Shown in pieces: positions 8,842 to 18,633 of a stretch of 64,000 nucleotides of DNA. Made by a program: the position numbers and the translations under genes. The DNA is taken from positions 2,046,001 through 2,110,000 of the forward strand of contig NZ_CP070353.1 of NCBI RefSeq assembly GCF_016919405.1. The letters run 5' to 3'. The stretch comes from Ensifer sp. PDNC004. GTDB taxonomy: Bacteria; Pseudomonadota; Alphaproteobacteria; Rhizobiales; Rhizobiaceae. The stretch's first letter is position 1, and every line of letters starts with the position of its first letter. The notes beneath the pieces were generated by a model. That model did no database searches. It worked only from the letters and a program-made list of their open reading frames with translations, and was not told where the DNA came from.

Positions 8842-9075
8842 ATGATGAACCGGTTTGAAGGAAGCGCTTCGCGCGAAGCGAAGATCCGTTATCTCGACGG
8901 CGACTTTCAGATCGTGCTTGCGGGCTCGCACGTGATCTGCGCGATGACCGGCAAGACCATCCCCGTCGATGAACTGCGTTACTGGAGCGTCGCCCGGCAG
9001 GAGCCCTATGTCGACGCGGAAGCTTCGCTCGAGGCGGAAAAGCGCGCAGGCGCGCTGCCCAACCAACGCCGCTAA
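8842..9075 (+). CDS. DUF2093 family small protein
   Basis: 77 aa, MMNRFEGSASREAKIRYLDG onward, then FQIVLAGSHVICAMTGKTIP and an ELRYWSVARQEPY motif. This matches the alphaproteobacterial DUF2093 family, whose function is unknown. No signal peptide or membrane segment. It sits between mutL and the convergent lpxK gene. Confidence 0.8.
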   Translation: MMNRFEGSASREAKIRYLDGDFQIVLAGSHVICAMTGKTIPVDELRYWSVARQEPYVDAEASLEAEKRAGALPNQRR

Positions 9076-9116
9076 CCAAGCCCGAGCGCCGGCACACCAA
9101 GGCCCGAAAGGCGCCG

Positions 9117-10157
9117 TTACTTAGCCGCGCCTTCGCGCAGCTTGCGGGCACGCGCCGCGGCAAGCGCCGTCTCGATGATCTTTTTTGGCGCCATCGGGTC
9201 GTCGAAGCGTACGTCGATCTCGATCACCCTGCTCGCTGCGGCAAGCTCCGCGGCGCGGCCGTGGCCGGGCTCCAGGCGCACAAGATCCTTGGCGGTGGTG
9301 ACAAGCTGGCATCCGAGCGCTGCAGCCCGGTCGAGCAGATCGGCGATCTCGTCCTCGGAAAAATGGTGATGGTCGGGAAAACTGCGGGTTTCCTCGATGA
9401 CGGCGCCCGTCTCCCGGACGGTGCGGTAGAACTTCTCCGGATCGGCAATGCCCGCCCAGGCAAGCACCTTGACGCCATTCAGCGAACCGTCGTCGTGCCT
9501 TATGACCTCGGCTTCGTAGATCTGTTTGCCGGCGCGGGCGGCGCGACGGATCAGGGCGTCGGCTTCGGTGCCGTCGCCGATCTTGAGCAGGGCCGTAGCA
9601 TGGCGGAGCTGGTTCGACAGCGGCGCGCGCACCGGACCGGCCGGCACCAGATAGCCGTTGCCGATGCCGCGGCGGGAATCGATTACCAAAAGCGCGAAGT
9701 CGAAGGCCAACCGCGCGCTCTGGAAACCGTCGTCCATGATGATGATGTCGACGCCTTCCTTCACCAGCCGACGAGCCCCATCGACGCGACGGCGGCAGAC
9801 GACGGTCAAGGCTTCCTTCGCCAACAGCAGCGGTTCGTCGCCGACATCGCGGGCGCGGTGATGTTCCAGGTCGACGACTGTCGTCACGTCGAGCGAGCCG
9901 CCATAACCGCGGCTCAAGAACCCGGGCTTCAGCCCCTTCTCGCGGATGACGCGGGCAAGCGCGATGGAGGTCGGCGTCTTGCCGGCGCCGCCGACGGTGA
10001 AGTTGCCGACGCAGATGACCGGGACCGGCACCGAGGCGCGCTGCGCGCGATCCATTCGCATGCCGGCGATCCGTCCGTAAACCCATGACAACGGCCACAA
10101 CGCGCGCGCACGCCAATCCGCCTTGGTCCACCAGAATGGCGGCGCTTCCGATACCAT
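9117..10157 (-). CDS. lpxK: Tetraacyldisaccharide 4'-kinase LpxK
   Basis: 346 aa. It phosphorylates the 4' position of the lipid A disaccharide precursor at the inner face of the cytoplasmic membrane. A hydrophobic N-terminal segment ([14 protein letters not shown], about residues 19-32) precedes the Walker A motif [11 protein letters not shown] (residues 51-61). [20 protein letters not shown] and IIMDDGFQ are family motifs. It lies last in a minus-strand run waaA - HAD - lpxK, separated from the HAD gene by 214 bp, so it may have its own promoter. Confidence 0.96.
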   Translation of the reverse strand: MVSEAPPFWWTKADWRARALWPLSWVYGRIAGMRMDRAQRASVPVPVICVGNFTVGGAGKTPTSIALARVIREKGLKPGFLSRGYGGSLDVTTVVDLEHHRARDVGDEPLLLAKEALTVVCRRRVDGARRLVKEGVDIIIMDDGFQSARLAFDFALLVIDSRRGIGNGYLVPAGPVRAPLSNQLRHATALLKIGDGTEADALIRRAARAGKQIYEAEVIRHDDGSLNGVKVLAWAGIADPEKFYRTVRETGAVIEETRSFPDHHHFSEDEIADLLDRAAALGCQLVTTAKDLVRLEPGHGRAAELAAASRVIEIDVRFDDPMAPKKIIETALAAARARKLREGAAK

Positions 10158-10371
10158 CTTCGTTCCGTGGCCTCCCGGCCGCTCAGGTCCTTCCTTCTCC
10201 GGGAGGGACGGTTTGTTCGCAGGTCGAAACCGGCGGATTGCGACAAAAAACGTCAGAACGGGAAAAAACGCAAGCTATGGAGACCGATGCAGCCACGGCA
10301 GGGGCGCTGAACCGGACCGATCGCGGTGCGCAACCGAAGGCAATCGCGGCAAGCCGCTGCCACAACCCGAT

Positions 10372-11076
10372 CTAGAGGACAGCTTCCAGTTCGGTGATGT
10401 CGGCGAGGCAATGGTCCGAGGCCGCCGCAAGCGACTGGCGCGAGCCGGTGCCCGTAAGGACCGCGACCGTCATGCCGACGCCGGCGCTGCGGCCCATGTG
10501 CATGTCGTGATTGTTGTCGCCGACGACGACCACCTGCTGCGGCTCAAGGCCGGTCGCCGCACAAAAGCCAAGCACCATGCCCGGCTCGGGCTTGACGCCG
10601 TAACCGCTGTCGTAGCCCGCCACATAGTGCAGGTAGTTCTCGAAGCCGAAGCGCTTTGCGGTTTCGCGGATCGAGCGCTCGTTGTCGCTGGAGGCGACAC
10701 CAAGGCGGTAGCCCTTGGCGTGCAGCCCGGCGAAGAAAGCACCGAGATCGGTCACAGGCACCGCATATTCCGCCGAGCGCGCAAACAGGCCGTCAAGCAG
10801 GGACGTCAGTTCGGCAATCGTGAAGGGCGCGCCCGCGCCGACGAAGCCGGTCGCGATCTCGACCGTGTTGCCGGCGGCCAGCAGGCTGTCGGGCAGCACG
10901 TGACCGGTGTCAGCATCCATGCCGCCGGCTGCAAGCAGCGTTCGGGCCAGGGTCACGTCACCCTTTGCCGCGATCCGCGCCAGTTCGTAGTTCACCGGCA
11001 CCCAGCTCTTTGCGTAGTCGAGCAGAGTTCCGTCCTTGTCGAACAGGATGCCGGCGATGGCTTTGGCTGCGGTCAT
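10372..11076 (-). CDS. HAD-family phosphatase (phosphoglycolate-phosphatase-like)
   Basis: 234 aa. The HAD catalytic signature ILFDKDGTLLDY places the nucleophile at Asp13 and the acid/base at Asp15. An all-helical cap follows (about residues 20-100), then the motif II region LGVASSDNERS, a lysine motif (GYGVKPEPGMVL) and VVVGDNNHDMHMGRSAG. The fold matches Gph-type subclass I phosphatases; the substrate is unknown. It starts 24 bp after the waaA stop and is probably cotranscribed. It is not a KdsC-type Kdo-8-phosphate phosphatase, which lacks a cap. Confidence 0.85.
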   Translation of the reverse strand: MTAAKAIAGILFDKDGTLLDYAKSWVPVNYELARIAAKGDVTLARTLLAAGGMDADTGHVLPDSLLAAGNTVEIATGFVGAGAPFTIAELTSLLDGLFARSAEYAVPVTDLGAFFAGLHAKGYRLGVASSDNERSIRETAKRFGFENYLHYVAGYDSGYGVKPEPGMVLGFCAATGLEPQQVVVVGDNNHDMHMGRSAGVGMTVAVLTGTGSRQSLAAASDHCLADITELEAVL

Positions 11077-11100
11077 GACGAGGCTTCGTCTCCTAGTGGA

Positions 11101-12414
11101 TCAGTTGTCGGTCGGCGGGTTGAGGCGCGCCTTGACGACGAGCGGATTGATATAGGGCTCGAGCCCCTTCATCGTCGCCGACAGGGCACCGCGCATCTCT
11201 TGCACGGTTTCAAGGCCGGCATCGATCATCGAGCGACGCATGTCGTCGTTGGCGAGCAGATAGTTGACGCCCTTGGCCAGCATCTCGACATCGCGCACGA
11301 TCTTGGCGCTGCCGTTCTTGGCCAGCGTCTGATAGGTCTCGCGAAAGTTCTGGACGTTGCCGCCGGAAAGGATGGCGCAGCCGAGCATCGCCGGCTCCAG
11401 CGGGTTCTGGCCGCCTTCGGCAAACAGCGAACGGCCGACGAAGGCAACCTCGGTCAGGCGAAGATAGAGGCCCATTTCGCCGATCGTATCGCCAAGGAAG
11501 ATATCGACGTCCGGCGTCAGCGGATCGCGGCGCGTGCGCCGGGCGACCTTCAGCCCCTTGGCCGTCAGCGCCGCCTCGATGGCGTCGCTGCGATCGGGAT
11601 GGCGCGGAACGATGATCGTCAGAAGGCCGGTTCGCTCCTTGAGCGCGCGGTGCACGACGCCGGCGGCGGCCTCCTCGCCGTCGAAGGTCGAGATCGCCGC
11701 CCAGGTCTTGCGGGCGCCGATCTGTTGGCGATACTCCTTCAGCGCCTGCGGATCGTGCGGCGGCGCGTCGGTATCGACCTTGAGGTTGCCCGACACCATC
11801 ACCGGCAGCGCGCCGAGCGTGCGGAAGCGCTCGGCATCGACATCCGACTGGGCAATGACGAGCGCGAGGTTCTCGAACAGCGCGTCGGCAAGCGCCGGCC
11901 GGCGCTTCCAGCGCGCAAAGGTCCGGTCGGACATGCGCCCGTTCACCAGAACCTGCGGGATATGGCGACGGCCGAGTTCCAGGATGGTCATCGGCCAGAT
12001 TTCGGATTCAGCGATGATCGCCAGATCCGGCTCCCAATAGTTCAGGAAACGGCTGACGGCCGGCTTGAAATCGAGCGGGACATACTGGTGGATGACCGTC
12101 GACCCCAGGCGTTCGGCCACGACGCGCGCCGAGGTCATCGTCCCTGTCGTCAAGACGACGTGGATGCCGCGCCGCCTGATTTCCTTGATCATCGGGATGA
12201 CGGCGTTGGTCTCGCCGACGCTTGCCGCGTGGAACCATACCAGGGGGCCTTGCGGCCGCGGCTCGCTGGCATGGCCGTAGCGCTCGCGGCGACGCGCCGG
12301 ATCCTCCTTGCCCTTCGCGGCGCGAACGGCAAGGTAGGACCAGACGAGGGGATAGATGGCCGAGCCGATCCAGCGGTAGCTGGAGAGCGCCAGGCGCGCG
12401 CGAAAGCTGCTCAT
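11101..12414 (-). CDS. waaA: 3-deoxy-D-manno-octulosonic acid (Kdo) transferase
   Basis: 437 aa, glycosyltransferase family 30. It adds Kdo from CMP-Kdo to lipid IVA at the inner membrane. An N-terminal hydrophobic anchor (about residues 12-30) is followed by RRRERYG (catalytic Glu44) and FHAASVGETNAVIPMI. The C-terminal half contains DIFLGDTIGEMGLYL and FVGRSLFAEGGQNPLEPAML, typical of this family. The number of Kdo residues transferred cannot be read from the sequence. It heads the waaA - HAD - lpxK run. Confidence 0.95.
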   Translation of the reverse strand: MSSFRARLALSSYRWIGSAIYPLVWSYLAVRAAKGKEDPARRRERYGHASEPRPQGPLVWFHAASVGETNAVIPMIKEIRRRGIHVVLTTGTMTSARVVAERLGSTVIHQYVPLDFKPAVSRFLNYWEPDLAIIAESEIWPMTILELGRRHIPQVLVNGRMSDRTFARWKRRPALADALFENLALVIAQSDVDAERFRTLGALPVMVSGNLKVDTDAPPHDPQALKEYRQQIGARKTWAAISTFDGEEAAAGVVHRALKERTGLLTIIVPRHPDRSDAIEAALTAKGLKVARRTRRDPLTPDVDIFLGDTIGEMGLYLRLTEVAFVGRSLFAEGGQNPLEPAMLGCAILSGGNVQNFRETYQTLAKNGSAKIVRDVEMLAKGVNYLLANDDMRRSMIDAGLETVQEMRGALSATMKGLEPYINPLVVKARLNPPTDN

Positions 12415-12505
12415 GACAGGTCACCTTCCCCGGCCGTTCCGGCCCGGAGAGACTTAAGGGCGACTGGCATGCGGGTAAATACCGCGCATCCCGACCTCAT
12501 CGGCA

Positions 12506-12742
12506 TCAGCCGTTTTCCGGGTCGAGCAGACGGTGCATGTGGACGATGAAGTAACGCATGTGCGCGTTGTCGACGGTCATCTGCGCCTTGGATTTCCAGG
12601 CAGTCAGGGCGCTGTCGTAGTCCGGGTAGATGCCGACGATATCGAGCTTGTCCAGGTCGCGGAAATGCACGTCAGTCAGCGTGGTGAGTTCGCCGCCGAA
12701 GACGAGATGCAGACGTTGTTTTTTCTCGGTGTCGTGAGCCAT
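12506..12742 (-). CDS. DUF4170 family small protein
   Basis: 78 aa from the ATG at 12742, which has a GGAAG ribosome site. An in-frame upstream ATG at 12799 would add 19 non-conserved residues. Sequence features: LHLVFGGELTTLTDVHFRDL, VGIYPDYDSALTAWKSKAQ, MRYFIVHMHRLLDP. It matches the alphaproteobacterial DUF4170 family found next to Kdo/lipid A genes. Function unknown. It lies between cysQ and waaA on the same strand. Confidence 0.8.
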   Translation of the reverse strand: MAHDTEKKQRLHLVFGGELTTLTDVHFRDLDKLDIVGIYPDYDSALTAWKSKAQMTVDNAHMRYFIVHMHRLLDPENG

Positions 12743-12802
12743 CGGACTTCCATTTATTCTTGTTGGGTGTGGCCGTTGATTTGAGGCATTCGGCCTCAAA
12801 GG

Positions 12803-13618
12803 TCAATGGGGCTCCATGGACCGCGATGCGGCGACCAGGCCTGGCAAGAGCGGCTTTGCCGCCGCGCAGAGAACCCCGTGAACGACAGTGGATCGATTGT
12901 AGGAGAGCGCCTGCCCGTCGAGATCGACCAGCGCACCGCCGGCGCTCGCTAGAATGAGGTCGGCCGCGGCCAGATCCCAGTCGTGGGCGTTCTTCTTCAC
13001 CAGCGTTCCGTCGATCCGCCCGTCGGCAACCATGGCCAGCCGATAGGCAAGCGACGGCACATGCGGAATACGGGTAACGGCGCTGCGATAGGGCGCCGGA
13101 AGCTTGTCGATCGTGTCTTCGGCGGCCGCCAGATACAGCGTTTCCGCGGGCTTTGCCCCGCGCACCGAGATTTGCGCACCGTTCTTCAGCGCGCGGCCGC
13201 CTGCGACCGCCTCGAAGAGTTCATCGAGCGCCGGAGCATAGAGCACGCCGGCAACGGGCTGGCCACGATGCACGACGGCGACGCTGACGCACCAGAGCTC
13301 CTTGCCGGCGATGAAGGCGCGTGTGCCATCGATCGGATCGACGACGAAGACGGTTTCGCGCGACAGCCGGCTGAGATCGTCGTCCGTCTCTTCCGAGAGC
13401 CAACCGTAATCGGGCCGGGCCGCAAGCAGGCGCGTCTTCAGCACATCGTTTGCGGCGAGATCCGCCTCGCTGACCGGCGAGCGGCCTTCGTTCTTCCAGC
13501 GGACGTCGGGCGCCTTGCGGAAGTAGCCGAGCGCGGTTTCGCCGGCGACGACCGCCGCGGCGCGGATCACGTCGAGATCCGGCTTCCAGTCCGCGCCCGA
13601 TGGTGCAGTGTCAGACAT
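12803..13618 (-). CDS. cysQ: 3'(2'),5'-bisphosphate nucleotidase CysQ (inositol monophosphatase family)
   Basis: 271 aa. Metal-dependent phosphatase with LSEETDD (residues 74-80), DPIDGTRAFIAG (94-105) and the C-terminal HDWDLAAADLILASAGG signature. In bacteria CysQ removes the 3' phosphate from PAP formed during sulfate reduction. Inositol monophosphatase relatives are difficult to separate by motif alone. It is followed by DUF4170 on the same strand and preceded by pmbA. Confidence 0.88.
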   Translation of the reverse strand: MSDTAPSGADWKPDLDVIRAAAVVAGETALGYFRKAPDVRWKNEGRSPVSEADLAANDVLKTRLLAARPDYGWLSEETDDDLSRLSRETVFVVDPIDGTRAFIAGKELWCVSVAVVHRGQPVAGVLYAPALDELFEAVAGGRALKNGAQISVRGAKPAETLYLAAAEDTIDKLPAPYRSAVTRIPHVPSLAYRLAMVADGRIDGTLVKKNAHDWDLAAADLILASAGGALVDLDGQALSYNRSTVVHGVLCAAAKPLLPGLVAASRSMEPH

Positions 13619-13702
13619 TCAAAACCCCGTCAGCCCGCCTCTCCCTTGTCCGGAAGGCGGGATCGGCGCGGTCTCCCCGCGCCTGCTTTTCCTGCGGCCT
13701 TG

Positions 13703-15049
13703 TCAAAGGCCGGCGAGCGTCATGCCTTCGATGGCGAGCGTCGGTGCCGCGACGCCGAACTTGCGGTCGATGTCGTCTGCCGGCGTCAGCGCCATGAACA
13801 TGTCCTTGAGATTGGAGGCGATCGTGACTTCCGAGACGGCAAAGGTCAGCTCCCCGTTCTCGATCCAGAAGCCGGAGGCGCCGCGGCTATATTCGCCGGT
13901 CACCATGTTGACGCCCTGGCCGATCAGCTCGGTGACGTAGAAGCCGGTGCCGACGCTGCGGATGAGGTCGTCCCGTGAGATCGATCCCGGCTCGAGCGCC
14001 AGATTGGTCGAGGACGGATTGACGGTGGGCCCGCCGCGCACGCCGCGTCCGTTGGTCTGAAGCCCGAGCTCGAGCGCCGCCGAAGTGGACAGGAACCAGT
14101 GGTTCAGCACGCCATCCTCGACCATCGCCAGCTTTTCGCCGCTGACCCCTTCGCCGTCGAACGGACGCGACGAGGAGCCGCGCACGATCAACGGGTCGTC
14201 CGTCACCGAAAGACCCGATTTCAGGATCTGCTTGCCCATCATGTCGCGCAGGAAACTCGTCTTGCGGGCAACAGCCGCGCCATTGATGGCGCCGGCCAGA
14301 TGGCCGACGAAGCCGCGGGCCATGCGCGGATCGAAGACGACGGTGACATTCTTGGCGGTCGGCACCTGGCGCGGGTTGATGCGGGCGACCGCACGCTCAC
14401 CGGCTAGACGGCCGATCTCGTCGGCGTCGCGCAGGTCGGCAAAGAACAGGCGGCTGTCATAGTCGTAGTCGCGCTCCATCTTGGTGCCCTCGCCAGCAAT
14501 CGCGCTGACGGAGCGGCCGAAGCGGGTGGCCATGTAGGAGCCGGAAAAGCCATGCGAGGTGACGAGTACGAGCCCGCCCATGCCGGCCGAGGCGCCGCCA
14601 CCGCTGGAATTGGTAACGCCCGAAACCGCAAGTGCCGCCTCTTCGGCCGCAAGCGCCGCTTCGGTCAGGGTTTCGGTCGAAACCGCCGTGGCGTCGAAGA
14701 GGTCGAGGTCCGGATAGGACTTCGCCAGCCGGTCGGCGTCCGCCAGCGAGGCAAAGGGATCTTCCGGCGAAGCCTTGGCCATGGCCACCGCGCGCTCGGC
14801 GAGCAGCTTCAGGTCAAAACCCGGATTGGCCGAAACGCTGGCGACACGCCGTCCGACAAAGACGCGGAGCGAGAAGTCGTCGCTTTCGGAGGCTTCCGTC
14901 GCTTCGACCTTGCCGAGGCGGACGGAGACGGAGCGGGAGCGTCCGCGCACCACCACCGCGTCCGCCGCATCGGCGCCGGCCTTGCGGGCGAGGTCCACGA
15001 GTTCGGATGCGCGTTTTTCGAGGTCGGCAGAATCGATCGTGTCTGACAT
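13703..15049 (-). CDS. pmbA: TldD/PmbA-family metalloprotease PmbA
   Basis: 448 aa from ATG 15049, matching the length of E. coli PmbA (TldE). A start 5 codons upstream (15064) is also possible. Conserved stretches include VRLGKVEATEASESDDFSLR and the C-terminal glycine-rich region with RGVRGGPTVNPSSTNL and GQGVNMVTGEYSRGASGFWI. In E. coli the TldD-TldE heterodimer carries the metal-binding HExxxH motif in TldD; TldE lacks it, as does this protein. No tldD lies in the window. The role is intracellular proteolysis or peptide maturation. Confidence 0.92.
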   Translation of the reverse strand: MSDTIDSADLEKRASELVDLARKAGADAADAVVVRGRSRSVSVRLGKVEATEASESDDFSLRVFVGRRVASVSANPGFDLKLLAERAVAMAKASPEDPFASLADADRLAKSYPDLDLFDATAVSTETLTEAALAAEEAALAVSGVTNSSGGGASAGMGGLVLVTSHGFSGSYMATRFGRSVSAIAGEGTKMERDYDYDSRLFFADLRDADEIGRLAGERAVARINPRQVPTAKNVTVVFDPRMARGFVGHLAGAINGAAVARKTSFLRDMMGKQILKSGLSVTDDPLIVRGSSSRPFDGEGVSGEKLAMVEDGVLNHWFLSTSAALELGLQTNGRGVRGGPTVNPSSTNLALEPGSISRDDLIRSVGTGFYVTELIGQGVNMVTGEYSRGASGFWIENGELTFAVSEVTIASNLKDMFMALTPADDIDRKFGVAAPTLAIEGMTLAGL

Positions 15050-15195
15050 GGTGTGGCCTTTCATTCCTGCCCCATTTATTGTGCGGCGAAGCAGGCATCA
15101 AGGGCATCGACCCGATTCCCGCTCAAACACCGCAAATGAAGCGCTCTCGAAAGCTCCGCTTGGGGCCGGGTTCAGCAACAGTGAAAGCCTGAGGC

Positions 15196-17031
15196 ATGGC
15201 AACGACACCGATCATCTATTCCCAGGCCCTGATGCTGCTCGGTGGCGCGGTCATCGCCGCTCCGCTTTTCAAGCGGCTCGGGCTCGGCACGATCCTCGGC
15301 TATCTCTCGGCCGGCGTGCTGATCGGACCTGTGGCACAGAGCATCACCGAAGGCGAGCAGATCCTGCACGTCTCTGAACTCGGCGTCGTCTTCCTGCTCT
15401 TCATCATCGGGCTCGAACTGAAGCCTTCGCGGCTCTGGCAGATGCGGCGCGACATCTTCGGCCTTGGCACGGCGCAGGTGCTTTTGACGGGCATCCTGCT
15501 TTCCTACGCCATCTACGCCCTCGGCCTGCTCGATCATGGCGGCAGCATCATCGCCGGCTTCGGACTGTCGCTCTCGTCGACGGCCTTCGCCATGCAGATC
15601 CTCGACGAGGGCAACGACCGCAACACGCGCTATGGACAGCGCGCCTTCTCGATCTTGCTGCTGCAGGACCTCGCGATCGTGCCGCTTCTGGCGCTGATCC
15701 CGCTGCTGGCGGCACAGGCGCCCGAGGACACCACGCCACCGCTCGAGGATTTCGCCATCGCCACCACTGCGATCGTCGTGCTCTTCGCTGCCGGGCGCTA
15801 CCTGGTGAATCCGCTGTTCCAGCTCATCGCTCGCACCGGCGCACGCGATGTCATGATCGCCGCCGCACTGCTTGTGGTCATGGGAGCGGCGACCATGATG
15901 CAGCTCGCCGGATTGTCGATGGCTATGGGTGCCTTCCTTGCAGGCGTGTTACTAGCCGAGTCCTCCTACCGCCATGAACTCGAGGCGGATATCGAGCCGT
16001 TTCGCGGTATCCTGCAGGCGCTGTTTTTCATGGCGGTCGGCCTGTCGCTAGAGCTCGGCGTCATCGTCGAGCGGTACCAGCTGATCATCATCGCCGTGCC
16101 GCTGCTGATGGCACTGAAGAGCCTGGTTCTCTATTGGCTCTGCCGCTTCACCGGATCACATCACAATGACGCCGTGCGCATCAGCCTGCTCTTGCCGCAG
16201 GGCGGCGAGTTCGGCTTCGTGCTGTTCACGGCGGCGGCAAGCGCCGGCGTCTTCTCGGACGGCAACGCCTCGCTGCTGGTCGCGATCGTGACCCTGTCGA
16301 TGGCGCTGACGCCCCTTGCCGCCATGCTCGCGCCGAAATTGATGCGCGAGCAGGACGAGATGGACGAAGAGATCGAAGAAGACTTCGATGGCGCCAATGC
16401 CGATGTGCTGATGATCGGCTTCTCCCGCTTCGGCCAGATCGCCGCCCAGATCCTGCTTGCCGGCGGTCGCGATGTGACGATCATCGATCATTCCGCCGCG
16501 CGCGTGCGCCAGGCCGCGACCTTCGGCTTCCGGATCTATTTCGGCGACGGCAACCGCCTCGACGTGCTGCGTGCCGCCGGCATCGAACGGGCCAAGATCG
16601 TGGCCGTCTGCACCCAGAAGAAGGAAACGACCGACCACATCATCGATCTCGTGCAATCCGAATATCCGAATGCCCGCATCTATGCCCGCTCCTACGATCG
16701 CCTGCACACGCTGGAACTGCGGGCCAAGGGCGTCGACTACGAGCTGCGCGAGACCTTCGAGTCCGGCCTGCTCTTCGGCCGCAAGACGCTGGAGGCACTT
16801 GGGGTCGGCGACGACGAGGCGATCGCGATCATGGACGACATCCGCAAGCGCGACGAGGCTCGGCTGGTGCTGCAGGAGGCCGAGGGCATCACCGCCGGCC
16901 GCGACATGCTGCACTCGCGGCCTGTGCGTCCGGAGCCGCTGGTCAAGCCGAAGCGCGAGGTCGACCATTCGCAAGAGACCGGCGAACGGATCCTCCCGGG
17001 CCTTCCCGCGGACGAGCGCGAAAGCGCCTAA
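15196..17031 (+). CDS. CPA2 family K+/H+ antiporter with TrkA-N domain (Kef type)
   Basis: 611 aa. The first ~380 residues form a dense set of transmembrane helices with the CPA2 exchanger signature (LFIIGLELKPSRLWQMR, FGLSLSSTAFAMQIL, FMAVGLSLELGV, LPQGGEFGFVLF). A cytoplasmic Rossmann TrkA-N domain starts near residue 400 (VLMIGFSRFGQIAAQILLAGG) and is followed by a ~100-residue tail. Kef proteins expel K+ during electrophile stress and are gated by glutathione adducts and NAD(H). No KefF/KefG ancillary gene is adjacent. Confidence 0.9.
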   Translation: MATTPIIYSQALMLLGGAVIAAPLFKRLGLGTILGYLSAGVLIGPVAQSITEGEQILHVSELGVVFLLFIIGLELKPSRLWQMRRDIFGLGTAQVLLTGILLSYAIYALGLLDHGGSIIAGFGLSLSSTAFAMQILDEGNDRNTRYGQRAFSILLLQDLAIVPLLALIPLLAAQAPEDTTPPLEDFAIATTAIVVLFAAGRYLVNPLFQLIARTGARDVMIAAALLVVMGAATMMQLAGLSMAMGAFLAGVLLAESSYRHELEADIEPFRGILQALFFMAVGLSLELGVIVERYQLIIIAVPLLMALKSLVLYWLCRFTGSHHNDAVRISLLLPQGGEFGFVLFTAAASAGVFSDGNASLLVAIVTLSMALTPLAAMLAPKLMREQDEMDEEIEEDFDGANADVLMIGFSRFGQIAAQILLAGGRDVTIIDHSAARVRQAATFGFRIYFGDGNRLDVLRAAGIERAKIVAVCTQKKETTDHIIDLVQSEYPNARIYARSYDRLHTLELRAKGVDYELRETFESGLLFGRKTLEALGVGDDEAIAIMDDIRKRDEARLVLQEAEGITAGRDMLHSRPVRPEPLVKPKREVDHSQETGERILPGLPADERESA

Positions 17032-17102
17032 CCGCTCACGCTGCGACGGCACGCGCCGTCATTGCCAAGGTTGTTCAGGCCCCAAGCTTCAAACACCAAG
17101 GT

Positions 17103-17990
17103 TCAGGTGAGCCTTGGCGCTGTCATCCGCTCTTCGAGTGCGCGCTTGAGTTCGTCCTTGATCGCAGCCGTTGCGTTCAGCACGTCTAGGGCGCGCAGGA
17201 AATCCATCACGCGGTAGCGGCCGACATCGGGACGCAACAGGATGTCCGGCGCCCCCTCCTTCAGCTTCATGGCGATGATCGACTGCATCATCAGCTGGCT
17301 CGCGCCGAACAGGCTGTCGATCCGGCTGGGGATCGCCTTGCCGTCGCCATCCGGCCCGCCGACGACATCGACCGCAATGACGATATCGGCAAGGCCGCGC
17401 AGGTGATCAAACGGAATGGGATTGTAGATGCCGCCGTCGATCATGACCCGCCCGTCGATCCGGACCGGCGTGAAGATCGCCGGCAGCGCCGCAGACGCAG
17501 CCAAGGCCTTGCGGAGGTCGCCCTTCTCGCAGATCTTCTCCGTCTGACCGTAATAGTCGGTGGCGACTACTTTCAGCGGGATTTCGAGGTCGGAGAATTT
17601 TTGCGGGATGGCCTCGGGCAGGAAGGCCTTGAGCACCCGCTCGACATTGAACTGGCCGAAACGGAAGCCGCTCGCCATGGCTTCGGAAAGACTCGATGGC
17701 CGCAATTGCCACAGGCGGTTGACCACTTCGCGCCGGTGGCCGACGGTGGAAAGCGTATGGGCCCGGATCTCTTCGCCGCGCAAACCCGCCGCCATGCCCG
17801 CGCCCATGATCGCGCCGATCGACGAGCCCGCGATCGCGACCGGCCGAATGCCGAGTTCATCCAGCGCCTCGATGACATGGATATGCGCAAGACCGCGGGC
17901 GCCGCCACCGCCAAGCGCCAGCGCGACGGTGGGCCGCGCCGGGGCTTCCGCCGATCCATGCGCCATCGAAAGATCCTGCTTCATCGGCAT
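17103..17990 (-). CDS. Patatin-like phospholipase, RssA type
   Basis: 295 aa. Patatin Ser-Asp dyad: oxyanion loop GGGGARGLAHI (27-37), nucleophile elbow GSSIG with Ser57, and Asp185 in MIDGGIYNPIP. No signal peptide or outer-membrane barrel is present, so this is a cytoplasmic or membrane-associated lipase-like protein, not a secreted patatin. The lipid substrate is unknown. It converges on the antiporter gene. Confidence 0.88.
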   Translation of the reverse strand: MPMKQDLSMAHGSAEAPARPTVALALGGGGARGLAHIHVIEALDELGIRPVAIAGSSIGAIMGAGMAAGLRGEEIRAHTLSTVGHRREVVNRLWQLRPSSLSEAMASGFRFGQFNVERVLKAFLPEAIPQKFSDLEIPLKVVATDYYGQTEKICEKGDLRKALAASAALPAIFTPVRIDGRVMIDGGIYNPIPFDHLRGLADIVIAVDVVGGPDGDGKAIPSRIDSLFGASQLMMQSIIAMKLKEGAPDILLRPDVGRYRVMDFLRALDVLNATAAIKDELKRALEERMTAPRLT

Positions 17991-18066
17991 GCCTCCGCGC
18001 TGGGCGGTTGAGAATGTAGCGTCGTCCGGCTGAGCCTATCCCGGTAACTCAACCGAAATTACGGCA

Positions 18067-18627
18067 TCAGGCTCCGCGAAACCGATAGAAATGCATGCGG
18101 GTGTCGCCGAACACCCTGACATCGAGGTTTTCGAAGACGGCGACCGGCGCCGGCTGGACATCCGCCCGCTCCTCGAGGATCACCAGGGCGCCGGGCACCA
18201 GCCAGTTGCCGATGGCAGCCGACTCCAAGGCCTTTTCGCCCAGACCCTTGGCGTAGGGCGGATCGGCGAAGACGAGATGAAACGGCTCCATCGTACCGAC
18301 ACCACCGAGACTGGTCGCATCGCGCCGGAAGACCTTCGCCCGCCCCTGTAGCGCGAGCGTCTCGATATTGGTCTGCAGCAGGCCCCTGCCCTCGACGCTT
18401 TGTTCGACGAACAGCGCCTGCCGGCACCCGCGCGACAGCGCCTCGATGCCGACCGCGCCGGTGCCGGCAAAGAGGTCGAGCACACGGGTGCCGTCGAGCG
18501 CTTCCGGATAGGAATGGCTCAGGATGTTGAACAGGCTTTCGCGAGTCCGGTCCGTGGTCGGCCGGATATCGTTGGACTTGGGGGTCGCCAGGCTGCGACC
18601 CCGAAACTCTCCACCGACGATCCGCAC
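18067..18627 (-). CDS. rsmD: 16S rRNA (guanine966-N2)-methyltransferase RsmD
   Basis: 186 aa. SAM-binding Rossmann motif VLDLFAGTGAVGIEALSRG (residues 49-67) and catalytic ADPPY (121-125) typical of N2-guanine methyltransferases. N-terminus MRIVGGEFRGRSLATPKSNDI is highly characteristic. It begins 7 bp after the rluB stop, so the two RNA-modifying enzymes form an operon. Confidence 0.95.
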   Translation of the reverse strand: MRIVGGEFRGRSLATPKSNDIRPTTDRTRESLFNILSHSYPEALDGTRVLDLFAGTGAVGIEALSRGCRQALFVEQSVEGRGLLQTNIETLALQGRAKVFRRDATSLGGVGTMEPFHLVFADPPYAKGLGEKALESAAIGNWLVPGALVILEERADVQPAPVAVFENLDVRVFGDTRMHFYRFRGA

Positions 18628-18633
18628 GGCCGC

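Noticed and set aside
10183..10365. 60-aa minus-strand frame in the gap between lpxK and the HAD gene
   Set aside because: No ribosome site, no recognisable sequence pattern.
10123..12549. 808-aa plus-strand frame opposite the HAD and waaA genes
   Set aside because: Spans two real minus-strand genes and their gap; Arg/His/Asp-rich nonsense translation.
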